A stretch of DNA of 64,000 nucleotides from Chelonobacter oris (GCF_000772535.1 NZ_JSUM01000005.1:55368-119367), one strand, 5' to 3'. Shown: positions 46,070 through 55,661, counted from the stretch's first letter. Translations and numbers: made by a program. The notes: a model not told the origin generated them from the sequence alone.

Positions 46070-46858
46070 ATGGGTTTTTTAACGAATAAACGTATTTTAA
46101 TCGCCGGTGTTGCCAGCAACCGTTCTATCGCTTACGGTATTGCCCAAGCCATGTTCGAAGCGGGTGCAGAATTGGCATTCACTTACCAAAACGACAAATT
46201 AAAACCGCGTGTTGAAGAATTTGCCAAAGACTTCAATTCTTCCATTGTGATTCCTTGCGACGTAGCAAGTGATGCCGACATCGAAAACTGCTTCCAAGCC
46301 TTAAGTCAGCATTGGGACAAATTCGACGGTTTCGTACACGCCATTGCATTCGCACCGGGCGACCAATTGGACGGTGATTATGTTAACGCCGTCACACGCG
46401 AAGGTTTCCAAATTGCACACGACATCAGCTCTTACAGCTTCGTTGCAATGGCAAAAGCGGCACGTCCGATGCTGAATTCGGGCGCTGGCTTAGTCACCCT
46501 GTCTTATCTGGGGGCCGAACGTGCGATTCCAAACTATAACGTCATGGGGCTGGCAAAAGCCTCACTGGAAGCCAATGTCCGCTTCATGGCTAACGCCATG
46601 GGTAAAGAAGGCATTCGTGTCAATGCGATTTCCGCCGGTCCGATCCGCACGTTGGCAGCCTCCGGCATCAAAAACTTCAAAAAAATGTTGTCGCACTGTG
46701 AAGCCGTCACCCCGTTACGCCGTACAGTGACGATTGAAGATGTGGGCAAAAGCGCCGCATTCCTTTGCTCCGATTTAGCCTCCGGCGTAACCGGTGAGGT
46801 GTTACATGTAGACGGCGGTTTCAATATCGCCGCCATGAACGAACTGGACGCCGAATAA
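46070..46858 (+). CDS. fabI: Enoyl-[acyl-carrier-protein] reductase FabI
   Basis: NADH-dependent enoyl-ACP reductase that completes each cycle of fatty-acid elongation and is the target of triclosan-type inhibitors. The 262-residue protein has the Rossmann start [16 protein letters not shown] and the catalytic pair Y156 and K163 (YNVMGLAK). Length equals E. coli FabI. It stands alone with its own promoter region and two hairpins downstream. Confidence 0.97.
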   Translation: MGFLTNKRILIAGVASNRSIAYGIAQAMFEAGAELAFTYQNDKLKPRVEEFAKDFNSSIVIPCDVASDADIENCFQALSQHWDKFDGFVHAIAFAPGDQLDGDYVNAVTREGFQIAHDISSYSFVAMAKAARPMLNSGAGLVTLSYLGAERAIPNYNVMGLAKASLEANVRFMANAMGKEGIRVNAISAGPIRTLAASGIKNFKKMLSHCEAVTPLRRTVTIEDVGKSAAFLCSDLASGVTGEVLHVDGGFNIAAMNELDAE

Positions 46859-46862
46859 ATTT

Positions 46863-46928
46863 ATAGGCGGGCTACCCGCCTATATTGCCGATTCCCAATA
46901 AGCAGTAATCCCTATTACTGCTTTTTCT
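46863..46928 (+). terminator. Two hairpins after fabI, the second a terminator
   Basis: A 9-bp stem ATAGGCGGG/CCCGCCTAT (46863-46883) lacks a T run. A second 9-bp stem AGCAGTAAT/ATTACTGCT (46901-46922, 4-nt loop) is followed by TTTTCTT. The second is a good terminator for fabI, 19 bp before the rnb start. Confidence 0.8.
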
Positions 46929-46946
46929 TATATAAGAGATCATTGA

Positions 46947-48914
46947 ATGTTTCAAAACAACCCGCTGTTAAGCCAACTCAAACAACAAATTCGGGAAAAC
47001 AAACCGCGCATCGAAGGCTCGGTTAAAGCGAATGAAAAAGGATTCGGCTTTCTCGAAGCCGATAAAAAAAGCTATTTTATCGCCCCGCCGGCCATGAAAA
47101 AAGTGATGCACGGCGATAAAATCAAAGCGGTGATCACCAGCAACGGCGACAAAGAACAAGCCGAACCGGAAGCGCTGATTGAACCGATGTTGAACCGTTT
47201 TATCGCCAAAGTGCGGTTTAACAAAGAAAAGAAATTACAGCTGGCGGTTGATCACCCCAACATCAAAAATTTAATCCTTGCCAATAAAGTCGACACCATT
47301 GAAGAAGAACTGCAAGAGGGCGACTGGGTTGTCGCCGAGCTGAAAAAACATCCGTTGCGTGACGACAAAGCATTTTTTGCGCAAATCACACAATTTATCT
47401 GCCGTGCAGACGACAACTTTGCTCCTTGGTGGGTAACTCTTGCCCGCCATCAGCAGCCGCGTACGCCGGTTGCCGGCTTAGACGACTATCGTCTCAACGA
47501 TGAACAATTACAACGTAAAGATCTGACCGCGTTGAATTTTGTCACCATCGATGCGGCATCAACGCAAGATATGGACGATGCGCTCTATATCGAATCGACC
47601 GCTAACGGCTGGCAATTGCAAGTGGCGATTGCCGATCCGACCGCCTATATTCCGTTAGACTCACAAATTGAGCAAGACGCCAGACAGCGCTGTTTCACCA
47701 ATTATTTGCCCGGCTTCAATATTCCGATGCTGCCGCGCGAGTTATCGGACGAACTTTGCTCATTGATGCCACAACAAAAACGCCCGGCGTTGGTTTGCAC
47801 CATCGAAACCGATTTCAATGGCGCAATCCTAGCCGAACCGCACTTTACTGCGGCATGGATCGAATCGAAAGCCAAATTGGATTACGATGAAGTTTCCGAT
47901 CTCTTGGAGCAAAAAGCCAATCACTGGCAGCCGCAAAACGAACAGATTGCCGCACAGATCGAACGGCTACACCGCTTCGCCTTGGCTCGCATAGAATGGC
48001 GTAAAACCCACGCCTTGCTGTTTAAAGAGCGTCCGGATTACAGTTTTGAACTGGAACAAGACGGCAAAGTAAAAGCCATTCACGCCAAATACCGCCGTAT
48101 CGCCAACCAGATTGTAGAAGAAGCGATGATCATCGCCAACACCAGCGCTGCGGTGTATCTGGACAAACACGCCAAGTGCGGTATTTTCAACACCCACAGC
48201 GGTTTCGATCAAAAATTTCTGCAAGCTGCGCACGATTTTCTGTTGGCTACGTTGGCAAACGATGAAAACCGTAACGAGCTGAACGCACGCTATGCCGTCG
48301 ACCAACTGACCACACTGGACGGCTACTGCCGAATGCGTCACGATATTGAACACTGTGATTTCAGCTTCCTTGAAATGCGCTTGCGCCGCTTCCTAACGTT
48401 TGCTGAATTTAAAGCCGAAGCCGCACCGCACTTTGGATTGGGCTTGAGTGCCTATGCCACTTGGACATCGCCGATTCGTAAATATTCGGACATGGTCAAC
48501 CATCGTATTATCAAGCAATGTTTATTGGGTCAAAGTGCGGTCAAACCGGCGGGTGACATTCTGGCGCGTTTACAGGAAGCCCGTAAACAAAACCGCATGG
48601 TGGAACGTGATATTGCCGACTGGCTGTACGCCTACTATTTTGCCCCACAATTGGCACAAAACCCGATTTTCACAGCCGAAGTACAAGATGTCAGCCGCGG
48701 CGGTCTGCGTGTGCTGCTACTCGACAATGGCGCCAGCGTATTCATTCCGATTTCAACTTTGCATGATAAAAAAGAGGAAATCAGCGTCAACAGCGACGAA
48801 CTGGCACTGTATATCAAAGAGCAAAAAGCCTATCAAATCGGTGATCAATTACAGGTGAAACTGGTGGAAGTCAATACGACCACTCGTAGTCTGATCGGTA
48901 ACGTGGTGAGTTAA
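46947..48914 (+). CDS. rnb: Exoribonuclease II (RNase II)
   Basis: Processive 3'-5' exoribonuclease that degrades single-stranded RNA. The 655-residue protein has a cold-shock domain near the N terminus (KANEKGFGFLEADKKSYFIA), the RNB catalytic segment with the metal-binding aspartates (DAASTQDMDDALYI) and a C-terminal S1 domain (TAEVQDVSRGGLRVLLLDNG). Length is close to E. coli RNase II (644). GAGA-rich sequence lies before the start. Confidence 0.96.
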   Translation: MFQNNPLLSQLKQQIRENKPRIEGSVKANEKGFGFLEADKKSYFIAPPAMKKVMHGDKIKAVITSNGDKEQAEPEALIEPMLNRFIAKVRFNKEKKLQLAVDHPNIKNLILANKVDTIEEELQEGDWVVAELKKHPLRDDKAFFAQITQFICRADDNFAPWWVTLARHQQPRTPVAGLDDYRLNDEQLQRKDLTALNFVTIDAASTQDMDDALYIESTANGWQLQVAIADPTAYIPLDSQIEQDARQRCFTNYLPGFNIPMLPRELSDELCSLMPQQKRPALVCTIETDFNGAILAEPHFTAAWIESKAKLDYDEVSDLLEQKANHWQPQNEQIAAQIERLHRFALARIEWRKTHALLFKERPDYSFELEQDGKVKAIHAKYRRIANQIVEEAMIIANTSAAVYLDKHAKCGIFNTHSGFDQKFLQAAHDFLLATLANDENRNELNARYAVDQLTTLDGYCRMRHDIEHCDFSFLEMRLRRFLTFAEFKAEAAPHFGLGLSAYATWTSPIRKYSDMVNHRIIKQCLLGQSAVKPAGDILARLQEARKQNRMVERDIADWLYAYYFAPQLAQNPIFTAEVQDVSRGGLRVLLLDNGASVFIPISTLHDKKEEISVNSDELALYIKEQKAYQIGDQLQVKLVEVNTTTRSLIGNVVS

Positions 48915-48952
48915 GCTATTCGCCCTGATTATTAAAATATCAAATCGATATA

Positions 48953-48987
48953 GGCATAGCGGAAAATTACCTATCTTCCGCTATGCC
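48953..48987. terminator. Bidirectional terminator between rnb and the DASS permease
   Basis: A perfect 12-bp inverted repeat (GGCATAGCGGAA at 48953-48964, TTCCGCTATGCC at 48976-48987) with an 11-nt loop separates two convergent genes. Confidence 0.8.
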
Positions 48988-49000
48988 ATATCCATATAGT

Positions 49001-50428
49001 TTATGGCTGTATTAAACCGATTAATCCCCACCAGCCATAACCGATGGTCATAAACACAATAAAAGCGATCAACGCCATAATAGCCCCCATTCCCCACCAT
49101 TTAACAACGCTATTATATCCGGCACCAAAAATAATCGGAGCAGCTCCGGCGCCATAGTGCGTTAATAACCCACCGAAAGAATTTGTTGCTGCAAGTAATA
49201 ATGCCAACGCCATAGGATCTGCGCCGGCAACTTTGCCGACAGTCAAAAAAACCGGCAACATCGCGACAACATATGAGCTTGCTGAAGCAAAAAAATATCT
49301 AACAATAATACTTAACAAACCTATAATGATCAGAATGATAAAAGGATTATCGCCAAAATTGATATTGTCGCCTAATAATTGAGCCAACCAATCAAAAACG
49401 TTTGCTTTATCCAAAGCTGTCGCCATGCCGATTATACCGCCAAACCATATTAATGTATTCCAAGCGCCTTTATTTGCCAACATATCATTCCAGGTAATGA
49501 CACCAAATAAGAAACTTAATACCATCGCCACCAGAGCAACCGCTGTCGCATTGATTGATAGTTTCAATCCTATGAGTCCGAATATTGAAGGCAATGCCCA
49601 CCCTAGAAGCGCTAATGTAAATATTACTATTAATACTTTCTCACTATTCTTTAATGATCCCAGTTCATTCAATCCTTCTGCAGCAATCTTTTTATTATTA
49701 ATATATTTTATTTCTGGTTTATCTAAATAATAACCAAGCAATGGAAATATTAATAACAATATAATACCCGGCACAACTAAACCAACAGCCCAATTTCCCC
49801 AATTAAGATCTACCCCTAATATTCTATTCATAAATTCAGCAGTAAGCAAATTAGGCGCCATTGCCGTAATAAACATAAAACTTGTCACTTTCATAACAAA
49901 ATAGACATTCGCCATTAAATATGAACCGGCTCTTTTAGCCGACTCTCCGGGGTCTGAACCGAGTGCTTTTGCAATAGCGTGAATTATAGGAAAAACGATG
50001 CCTCCGCTACGTGCTGTATTTGACGGAGTAACCGGAGAAATAATAAAATCAAGAAATGCTGTCACATAGCCTAATCGAAGCGTAGTGCTGCCAAATGATC
50101 TAATCATTAAATAGGCTATTCTTTTCCCTAATCCTGTTTTTACGAATGCCGTACTAATAGAGAATGCAGCAAACACCAACCAAATTGTAGTTGTTGAATA
50201 GCCGGTAAGGAGTGAACTCGTATTATTTAGAAAAATACTCGCAAAGCCCATTGAGGTTAATAATACTAAGGGTTCTGAAAACGGTCTTAGAATAAGACCT
50301 AGAATGGCAGCCAAATAAAAACCCAATAATTTCCATGCCTCAACTGTTAATCCTTCCGGAGGGGGTGTAAACCATAATAATAATGGAAATATAGCCATAA
50401 TGCCTAGTTTCCAAATTTTAATCTCCAT
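49001..50428 (-). CDS. DASS-family anion permease (CitT/TtdT-like)
   Basis: Divalent anion:Na symporter-type permease of 475 residues with about twelve hydrophobic segments. PVTPSNTARSGGIVFPI near residue 130 and the ATNSFGGLLTHYGAGAAPII segment are diagnostic of the CitT/TtdT/SoxDT group, which exchange citrate, tartrate or succinate. It is the last gene read from the oxalomesaconate-degradation cluster and, with the upstream DctA-type symporter, could import its substrate or export succinate. The GC content is lower than that of its neighbours. The start follows AAGGAG. Confidence 0.9.
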   Translation of the reverse strand: MEIKIWKLGIMAIFPLLLWFTPPPEGLTVEAWKLLGFYLAAILGLILRPFSEPLVLLTSMGFASIFLNNTSSLLTGYSTTTIWLVFAAFSISTAFVKTGLGKRIAYLMIRSFGSTTLRLGYVTAFLDFIISPVTPSNTARSGGIVFPIIHAIAKALGSDPGESAKRAGSYLMANVYFVMKVTSFMFITAMAPNLLTAEFMNRILGVDLNWGNWAVGLVVPGIILLLIFPLLGYYLDKPEIKYINNKKIAAEGLNELGSLKNSEKVLIVIFTLALLGWALPSIFGLIGLKLSINATAVALVAMVLSFLFGVITWNDMLANKGAWNTLIWFGGIIGMATALDKANVFDWLAQLLGDNINFGDNPFIILIIIGLLSIIVRYFFASASSYVVAMLPVFLTVGKVAGADPMALALLLAATNSFGGLLTHYGAGAAPIIFGAGYNSVVKWWGMGAIMALIAFIVFMTIGYGWWGLIGLIQP

Positions 50429-50451
50429 TTTAACTCCTTACTTTTTGGATT

Positions 50452-50498
50452 ATCCGGCATATGAACTTTCAAGTTAGGGGGCAATTGGTGCCGAACAT
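50452..50498 (-). pseudogene. Decayed fragment of a ligI-like gene
   Basis: This 47-bp stretch between the two transporter genes is nearly identical to part of the intact ligI-like gene at 51953-52003. Both contain ATCCGGCATATGA, then CTTTCAAGTT, then GGG and CCGAA in the same order. On the minus strand it translates as FGTNCPLT, stop, KF against FGTDWPHPNLKD in the intact protein, so it is frameshifted and interrupted. It seems to be the relic of a second copy downstream of dctA. Confidence 0.7.
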
Positions 50499-50522
50499 TT
50501 GTTTGAATAGTGTTAGCTTCAA

Positions 50523-51791
50523 CTATCCGTCCGAATTATCGTGTTCTAACGTTTGTTTCATCATTTGGCAATTAAATGAACCGTTCCATGCTGAAATTAC
50601 GATCGCGGCAATGCCGTTACCAATCAGGTTGACAATAGCCAATCCTGTACCGACAAAACGATGAATCCCCAGAATTAGTACCATTCCTGCAACCGGGACA
50701 ACCGGCAATACGATTAATGTACTTGTCAGCATAACGAATGCCGCTCCCGTTACTCCGGCGGCTCCTTTGGATGTTAACATGGCAACAATCAATAAAATAA
50801 TTTGATTAGCGACGTTCAATTCGGTGTTCGTCGCTTGGGCAATAAAAATAATGGCCATCGTCATGTATAAATTCGTGCCGTTCAAATTAAAAGAGTACCC
50901 TGACGGAACCACTAGTGCGACAACCGATTTAGGACAACCCAAACGCACTAATTTTTCCATCAAGTGCGGTAATACGACAGATGAAGAGCCGGTTCCTAAA
51001 ATAATCAATAGCTCTGTTTTAATAAAATTTAAATAAGCAAACAGATTCACTCCGCATAACCGTGCAATAAGGCCGTAGACAATGACGACAAACAGCACCA
51101 GTAAAATATAAAAGCCTAACACCAATTTAGCCAGCGGAATTAACGAAGCCAAACCGTAAGCGCCGATAGTATAGGTAATTGCGCCGAATGCGCCGATTGA
51201 GGAAAGTTTGGAAATCAGATGAACATTATGAAAAAATACTTTAGATATGCTGTCAATCAAGTTATAAACCGGCTTTCCCTTTTCACCAAGTGCGGACAAT
51301 GAAAAACCGAATAAAATAGAAACCAATAGAATAGCCAAGACGTTACCTGAGGAAAATGCCCCGACAAACGTTGAAGGAATAATATTCATGGCAAAGTCTG
51401 TCAAATTAATATTACGCGCACTTTCAGTATATTTGGCAATAGCGCTGGTATCCAATGTTGCCGGATCGACATTGAACCCTGCTCCGGGTTGAATTAAATG
51501 CCCCCATAATAAACCGATAATCAAAGCAATAAACGATATGATAAAGAAATAAATCAGTGCTTTGCCGCCGACTTTCCCCAACTCGCTCATATCTTTCATG
51601 CCCGCAATGCCCGTCACAATAGTGCAGAAAATAATCGGCCCGATAATCATTGCAATCAGTTTAATAAACGCATCGCCCAGCGGTTTCATTTGCACAGCAA
51701 ATTCAGGCGCAAAATACCCTAATGCTATTCCAGCCAAAATTCCCATTAAAACCTGAAAATAGAGTTCTTGATAAAATCGTTTTTTACTCAT
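50523..51791 (-). CDS. DctA/GltP-type C4-dicarboxylate:cation symporter
   Basis: Dicarboxylate/amino acid:cation symporter family protein of 422 residues from the ATG at 51791 (GGAG upstream). A TTG four codons earlier is not convincing. It has eight membrane helices plus the re-entrant GSSSVVLPHL segment. The SFNLDGT signature of DctA reads SFNLNGTNLY, a D-to-N change at a conserved position, so substrate choice may differ from succinate. It is 40 bp downstream of the ligI-like gene and belongs to that operon. Confidence 0.9.
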   Translation of the reverse strand: MSKKRFYQELYFQVLMGILAGIALGYFAPEFAVQMKPLGDAFIKLIAMIIGPIIFCTIVTGIAGMKDMSELGKVGGKALIYFFIISFIALIIGLLWGHLIQPGAGFNVDPATLDTSAIAKYTESARNINLTDFAMNIIPSTFVGAFSSGNVLAILLVSILFGFSLSALGEKGKPVYNLIDSISKVFFHNVHLISKLSSIGAFGAITYTIGAYGLASLIPLAKLVLGFYILLVLFVVIVYGLIARLCGVNLFAYLNFIKTELLIILGTGSSSVVLPHLMEKLVRLGCPKSVVALVVPSGYSFNLNGTNLYMTMAIIFIAQATNTELNVANQIILLIVAMLTSKGAAGVTGAAFVMLTSTLIVLPVVPVAGMVLILGIHRFVGTGLAIVNLIGNGIAAIVISAWNGSFNCQMMKQTLEHDNSDG

Positions 51792-51831
51792 TTTCTTCTC
51801 CAAATATACATAATATATAAAAAAATCACGC

Positions 51832-52764
51832 TTATTTCTGATTGCTTTCGTATTTTTCTTCCGGCCAATAAAGCCGCATCGGATTATCTACCAATAGTTT
51901 TTTTCGTAATTGTTCCGTCGGTGCAATTTGCGCAATATAATCCACCAATAATCCGTCATCCGGCATATGATCTTTCAAGTTCGGGTGCGGCCAATCAGTA
52001 CCGAATAATACTCTGTCTGGAAATTCCCGTATCAAACGTCGGGCGAAAGGCACGACATCCGTATAAGCATGTTGTTCGCCGTCGAGCGCTTTTGGCCCGG
52101 TTTTGCTTAATCGTTCGGGGCAAGATACTTTGCTCCATATATTCGGATGCGCTTTCATTAATTTGATAAATAAATTGAATTCCTCTCCCGTTACCGATTT
52201 ACTCACATCAGGACGACCCATATGATCGACCACGACAATCGTCGGTAACCGAGTGAAAAAATCCCATAATTCCGCTAAATCGGCCGCCTCAAAATAGACC
52301 ACAATATGCCAACCCAGCGGGGCAATTCGCGCGGCAATTTCCATCAATTCTTCTTTCGGCGTAAAATCAACCAGACGCTTGACAAAATTAAAGCGGACGC
52401 CTCTGACGCCGCCCGCATCCAAACGCTTCAATTCTTGATCGGTGACATCTCGTTTTACCGTCACAATTCCCCGGGCTCTTCCCTCTGCCGCCTGCAACGC
52501 ATCCACTAAAGCTCGATTATCTGCACCGTGGCAAGTAGCCTGAACAATCACATTACGTTCAAAACCCAACAAATCACGCAAGGCAAACAGTTTTTCTTTG
52601 GGGGCATCGCAAGGGGTATATTTGCGTTCGGGCGCATAAGGAAAACGCGCTCCCGGCCCAAATACATGGCAATGTGCGTCAACCGCACCCTGCGGTAATA
52701 TTAATGTTGGTTTTGATGGCGTCGGATAGAAAGGCAGCCACCCCGGCGTTACGTCAAATTTCAT
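51832..52764 (-). CDS. 2-pyrone-4,6-dicarboxylate hydrolase (LigI-like amidohydrolase)
   Basis: Amidohydrolase-superfamily lactonase of 310 residues predicted to open 2-pyrone-4,6-dicarboxylate to 4-oxalomesaconate. It begins with the LigI-type GAVDAHCHVFGPG (metal-binding or vestigial HxH), has VIVQATCHGADN, VDHMGRPD and the late LFGTDWPHPNLKDHMPD. Length is as for LigI. It sits 8 bp after the LigK-like aldolase gene. The substrate assignment rests on the family and on the adjacent LigJ, LigK and LigU homologues. Confidence 0.85.
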   Translation of the reverse strand: MKFDVTPGWLPFYPTPSKPTLILPQGAVDAHCHVFGPGARFPYAPERKYTPCDAPKEKLFALRDLLGFERNVIVQATCHGADNRALVDALQAAEGRARGIVTVKRDVTDQELKRLDAGGVRGVRFNFVKRLVDFTPKEELMEIAARIAPLGWHIVVYFEAADLAELWDFFTRLPTIVVVDHMGRPDVSKSVTGEEFNLFIKLMKAHPNIWSKVSCPERLSKTGPKALDGEQHAYTDVVPFARRLIREFPDRVLFGTDWPHPNLKDHMPDDGLLVDYIAQIAPTEQLRKKLLVDNPMRLYWPEEKYESNQK

Positions 52765-52772
52765 ATTTTCTC

Positions 52773-53471
52773 CTAATCAATATATTTCAAACCGGCTTGC
52801 GCCAATTTTTGGCGCATATCATATAAATCCAGCCCGAGTATCCCTTGTTCAAATTGCACACGCTTATCAACTTCATTTGCTTCACGCTTTTCCGCGCTAT
52901 CGGCGATCTCGTGCGCTTTTTCGGCCGGAACCACGACTACGCCGTCAATATCCGCAATCACAACGTCTCCGGGATAAACTACTATGCCGGCACAAATAAG
53001 CGGAACATTAACCGAACCCGGGGTAGCTTTAATCGTGCCTTTTGACGAAATCGCTTTACTGAATACCGGAAAATCCATCTGCCGCAAGGCATCGACATCT
53101 CTGACGCCGCCGTCAATAATCAGCCCTCTCCCACCTTGCGCCCGAAATGAAGTCGCCAGTAGCTCGCCAAAAAAGCCGTCGCTTGAATCGGACGTGCAAC
53201 CGGCCACTATAACATCGCCCGGCTGAATCTGTTCTGCCGCAACATGCAGCATCCAGTTATCACCGGGTTGTAAAAGTGCGGTTACTGCGGTGCCGCACAG
53301 TTTGGCTCGGGAATAAACGGGGCGGATATACGGCCGCATTAATCCGGTTCTTCCCATGGCTTCATGAATGGTCGCAACACCGAATTTTGCCAGTTTTTCT
53401 ACCGCACTTTTGTCGGCTCGCACGATATTGCGTTTTACAACACCCAATTGATTAATCCGTACTTCAGTCAT
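52773..53471 (-). CDS. 4-carboxy-4-hydroxy-2-oxoadipate aldolase/oxaloacetate decarboxylase (LigK-like)
   Basis: RraA-fold class II aldolase of 232 residues predicted to cleave 4-carboxy-4-hydroxy-2-oxoadipate to pyruvate and oxaloacetate. Family features are AKFGVATIHEAMGRTGLM, the divalent-metal/substrate segment ATSFRAQGGRGLIIDGGVRD and DVVIADIDGVVVVP. It is 2 bp after the LigJ-like gene. The products feed directly into C4 metabolism and, through oxaloacetate, towards malate and succinate. Confidence 0.88.
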   Translation of the reverse strand: MTEVRINQLGVVKRNIVRADKSAVEKLAKFGVATIHEAMGRTGLMRPYIRPVYSRAKLCGTAVTALLQPGDNWMLHVAAEQIQPGDVIVAGCTSDSSDGFFGELLATSFRAQGGRGLIIDGGVRDVDALRQMDFPVFSKAISSKGTIKATPGSVNVPLICAGIVVYPGDVVIADIDGVVVVPAEKAHEIADSAEKREANEVDKRVQFEQGILGLDLYDMRQKLAQAGLKYID

Positions 53472-53473
53472 GG

Positions 53474-54505
53474 CTACAACCCTTTAGCTTTTAATTGTCG
53501 ATCCAGGCGAGGAAATACCCGCCGAGCATTTTCTTCATAAATTTGATGTTTTTGCCGCTCGCTCAATCCACCGGCTTCAATGTAACGTTTGGTATCATCA
53601 AAATAAAAACCGGTGTGGGGATCGATATCACGCACCGCACCAATCATTTCCGAAGCGAATAACACGTTTTTATGCGGAATGACATCCAGTAATAAATCAA
53701 TACCGGGTTGATGATAAACACAGGTATCAAAGAAAATGTTATTAAGCAAATGCGCTTCCAAGATCGGTTTTTTCAGCATCATTGCCAGACCACGAAAGCG
53801 CCCCCAATGATACGGCACCGCACCGCCGCCATGCGGGATAATAAAGCGCAAATCGGGGAAATCCTTAAAAAGATCGCCTTGCAAGCACTGCATAAAACTG
53901 GTGGTGTCCGCATTCAAATAATGTGCGCCGGTGGTATGAAAACAACAATTGCAACTGGTGCTGACATGGATCATGGCCGGAATATCGTATTCGATCATTT
54001 TTTCATAAATCGGATACCAGTAAGCATCAGTTAATGGCGGCGATGTCCAATTTCCGCCGGAAGGATCCGGATTTAAATTGATACCGACATTGCCATATTC
54101 GTTGACACAGCGATCAATTTCCGCAAGACAGGTTTCGGTCGGTACACCGGGCGATTGAGGCAGCATGGCAACCGGAACAAAATGATCGGGAAACAGTTGT
54201 GCGACCCGATAACACAATTCATTACAAATAGATGCCCAAGTAGCTGAAATTTGCTGATCACCGATATGATGAGCCATAAAACTGGCGCGCGGTGAAAAAA
54301 TCGTTATGTCTGCACCGCGCTGCTTCATCAATTTAAGCTGGTTCTGCTCAATCGATTCTCTCAGCTCGTCATCACTGATTTTTAAATCGGATACTTTCGG
54401 CATTTCCGAGGGATTGGTAATCCCGGCGATTTGCTTTTTACGCCACGTTTCTAAGGCTGTCGGTGCGGTCGTGTAATGCCCGTGGCAATCGATAACCAAA
54501 CTCAT
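53474..54505 (-). CDS. 4-oxalomesaconate hydratase (LigJ-like)
   Basis: Amidohydrolase-superfamily hydratase of 343 residues predicted to add water to oxalomesaconate, forming 4-carboxy-4-hydroxy-2-oxoadipate. The metal-binding start MSLVIDCHGHYTTAP and late FIIPHGGGAVPYHWGRFRG and FASEMIGAVRDIDP are LigJ features. Two adjacent ATGs occur. The one at 54505 has the better distance to GGGAGG and shares one base with the upstream stop, whereas 54508 would overlap by 4 bp. It lies between the LigU-like and LigK-like genes. Confidence 0.88.
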   Translation of the reverse strand: MSLVIDCHGHYTTAPTALETWRKKQIAGITNPSEMPKVSDLKISDDELRESIEQNQLKLMKQRGADITIFSPRASFMAHHIGDQQISATWASICNELCYRVAQLFPDHFVPVAMLPQSPGVPTETCLAEIDRCVNEYGNVGINLNPDPSGGNWTSPPLTDAYWYPIYEKMIEYDIPAMIHVSTSCNCCFHTTGAHYLNADTTSFMQCLQGDLFKDFPDLRFIIPHGGGAVPYHWGRFRGLAMMLKKPILEAHLLNNIFFDTCVYHQPGIDLLLDVIPHKNVLFASEMIGAVRDIDPHTGFYFDDTKRYIEAGGLSERQKHQIYEENARRVFPRLDRQLKAKGL

Positions 54506-55608
54506 CATTCGCCTCCCTGCTGCCAAATGTTATTTGAAATCATCACATCTCCTTTCATTAATAAACGGGCGGTGCGCAGTAAAGCCGCACTTTCTACCCG
54601 CCCTGCTTTCATGCCCAAAACCACACTGAATTCTCCGCTTGGGTGTTCCACCGAAAAATTGACTTGTTCACTCGATTTCACCGCGGAAAACTCATCAACT
54701 ACCGTTCCCGGTAAAACACAGGCTGTGGCAACGGTTACCGCCGCCAACACCCCGATTGCATCATGGCAAATATGCGGAATAAAGCAGCGCGTATGAATAT
54801 CGCCACCGTTAATCGGCTTGTTAAGCAAACACATTTTGGGATAATTTTTCTCTGTCACATCACCCAATCCCATTTTCAAGCCGGCTTGCAGGCGCAATTT
54901 TTCCAAGCGGATTTTTAACACATCATCGACATTTAATTCTTCAACATCTTCATAGGCACTCCGTTGTACCTGATCCGCACGAATCAGCACCATTGGCATA
55001 CCATTGTCGATACAAGTCGCTTCGACCGTGCCGAAATCCGCTATTTCAAAAACATCACGTCGATTACCGGTCGGCAATAAACTGCCGCATACCGCCCCTT
55101 CGGTATCCAAAAACCGAATTTGGATAGCCGCACTGCCGCCCGGCACACCATCAATTTTAGCTTCTCCTTCATAACTGATATGTCCGTGTGGCGTCTGAAC
55201 GGTAATATCGGCATACATGCCGGTATTCAGGGTTAATACTCTGGCCGTTGTCGTATCGCCTTGCGCCTTAATTAACCCGCTTTCCAGTGCAAAAGGCACC
55301 ACCGCCGCCAACATATTGCCGCAATTCGGTTTGGTATCGACCGTTTCTTTTTCCGGTTGTAACTGCGCAAACAAAAACTCCAGATCGGTACCGTCTCGCT
55401 CACTACGGCGCACCAGACCGACTTTGCTAGTCAGAGAATGCGCGCCTCCTATACCGTCAATTTGCCGTTTATCCGGCGACCCCATTATTGCCAGCAGGAC
55501 GTTATCTCGGATTTCATTATCCTGCGGCAAATCGTCAAAACGAAAAAAAGGTCCTTTTGAAGTGCCTCCCCGCATTAACATACAAGGAATTGAAGTCTGT
55601 TTTGTCAT
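54505..55608 (-). CDS. 4-oxalomesaconate tautomerase (LigU/GalD-like, PrpF family)
   Basis: Cofactor-free isomerase of 367 residues with the PrpF double diaminopimelate-epimerase fold. The start PCMLMRGGTSKGPFFRFDDL, KPNCGNMLAAVVPFAL (catalytic cysteine) and HPSGEFSV are PrpF/GalD features. It would convert 4-oxalomesaconate tautomers so that LigJ can act. It is first of the operon, with GGGAGGGAA upstream of the start, and is divergent from a LysR gene with a palindromic operator in the 113-bp spacer. Confidence 0.88.
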   Translation of the reverse strand: MTKQTSIPCMLMRGGTSKGPFFRFDDLPQDNEIRDNVLLAIMGSPDKRQIDGIGGAHSLTSKVGLVRRSERDGTDLEFLFAQLQPEKETVDTKPNCGNMLAAVVPFALESGLIKAQGDTTTARVLTLNTGMYADITVQTPHGHISYEGEAKIDGVPGGSAAIQIRFLDTEGAVCGSLLPTGNRRDVFEIADFGTVEATCIDNGMPMVLIRADQVQRSAYEDVEELNVDDVLKIRLEKLRLQAGLKMGLGDVTEKNYPKMCLLNKPINGGDIHTRCFIPHICHDAIGVLAAVTVATACVLPGTVVDEFSAVKSSEQVNFSVEHPSGEFSVVLGMKAGRVESAALLRTARLLMKGDVMISNNIWQQGGE

Positions 55609-55661
55609 TGTTCCCTCCCGATTTTTTTCTATTCTATTCCCTCGGATAACTATTAAAAAGT

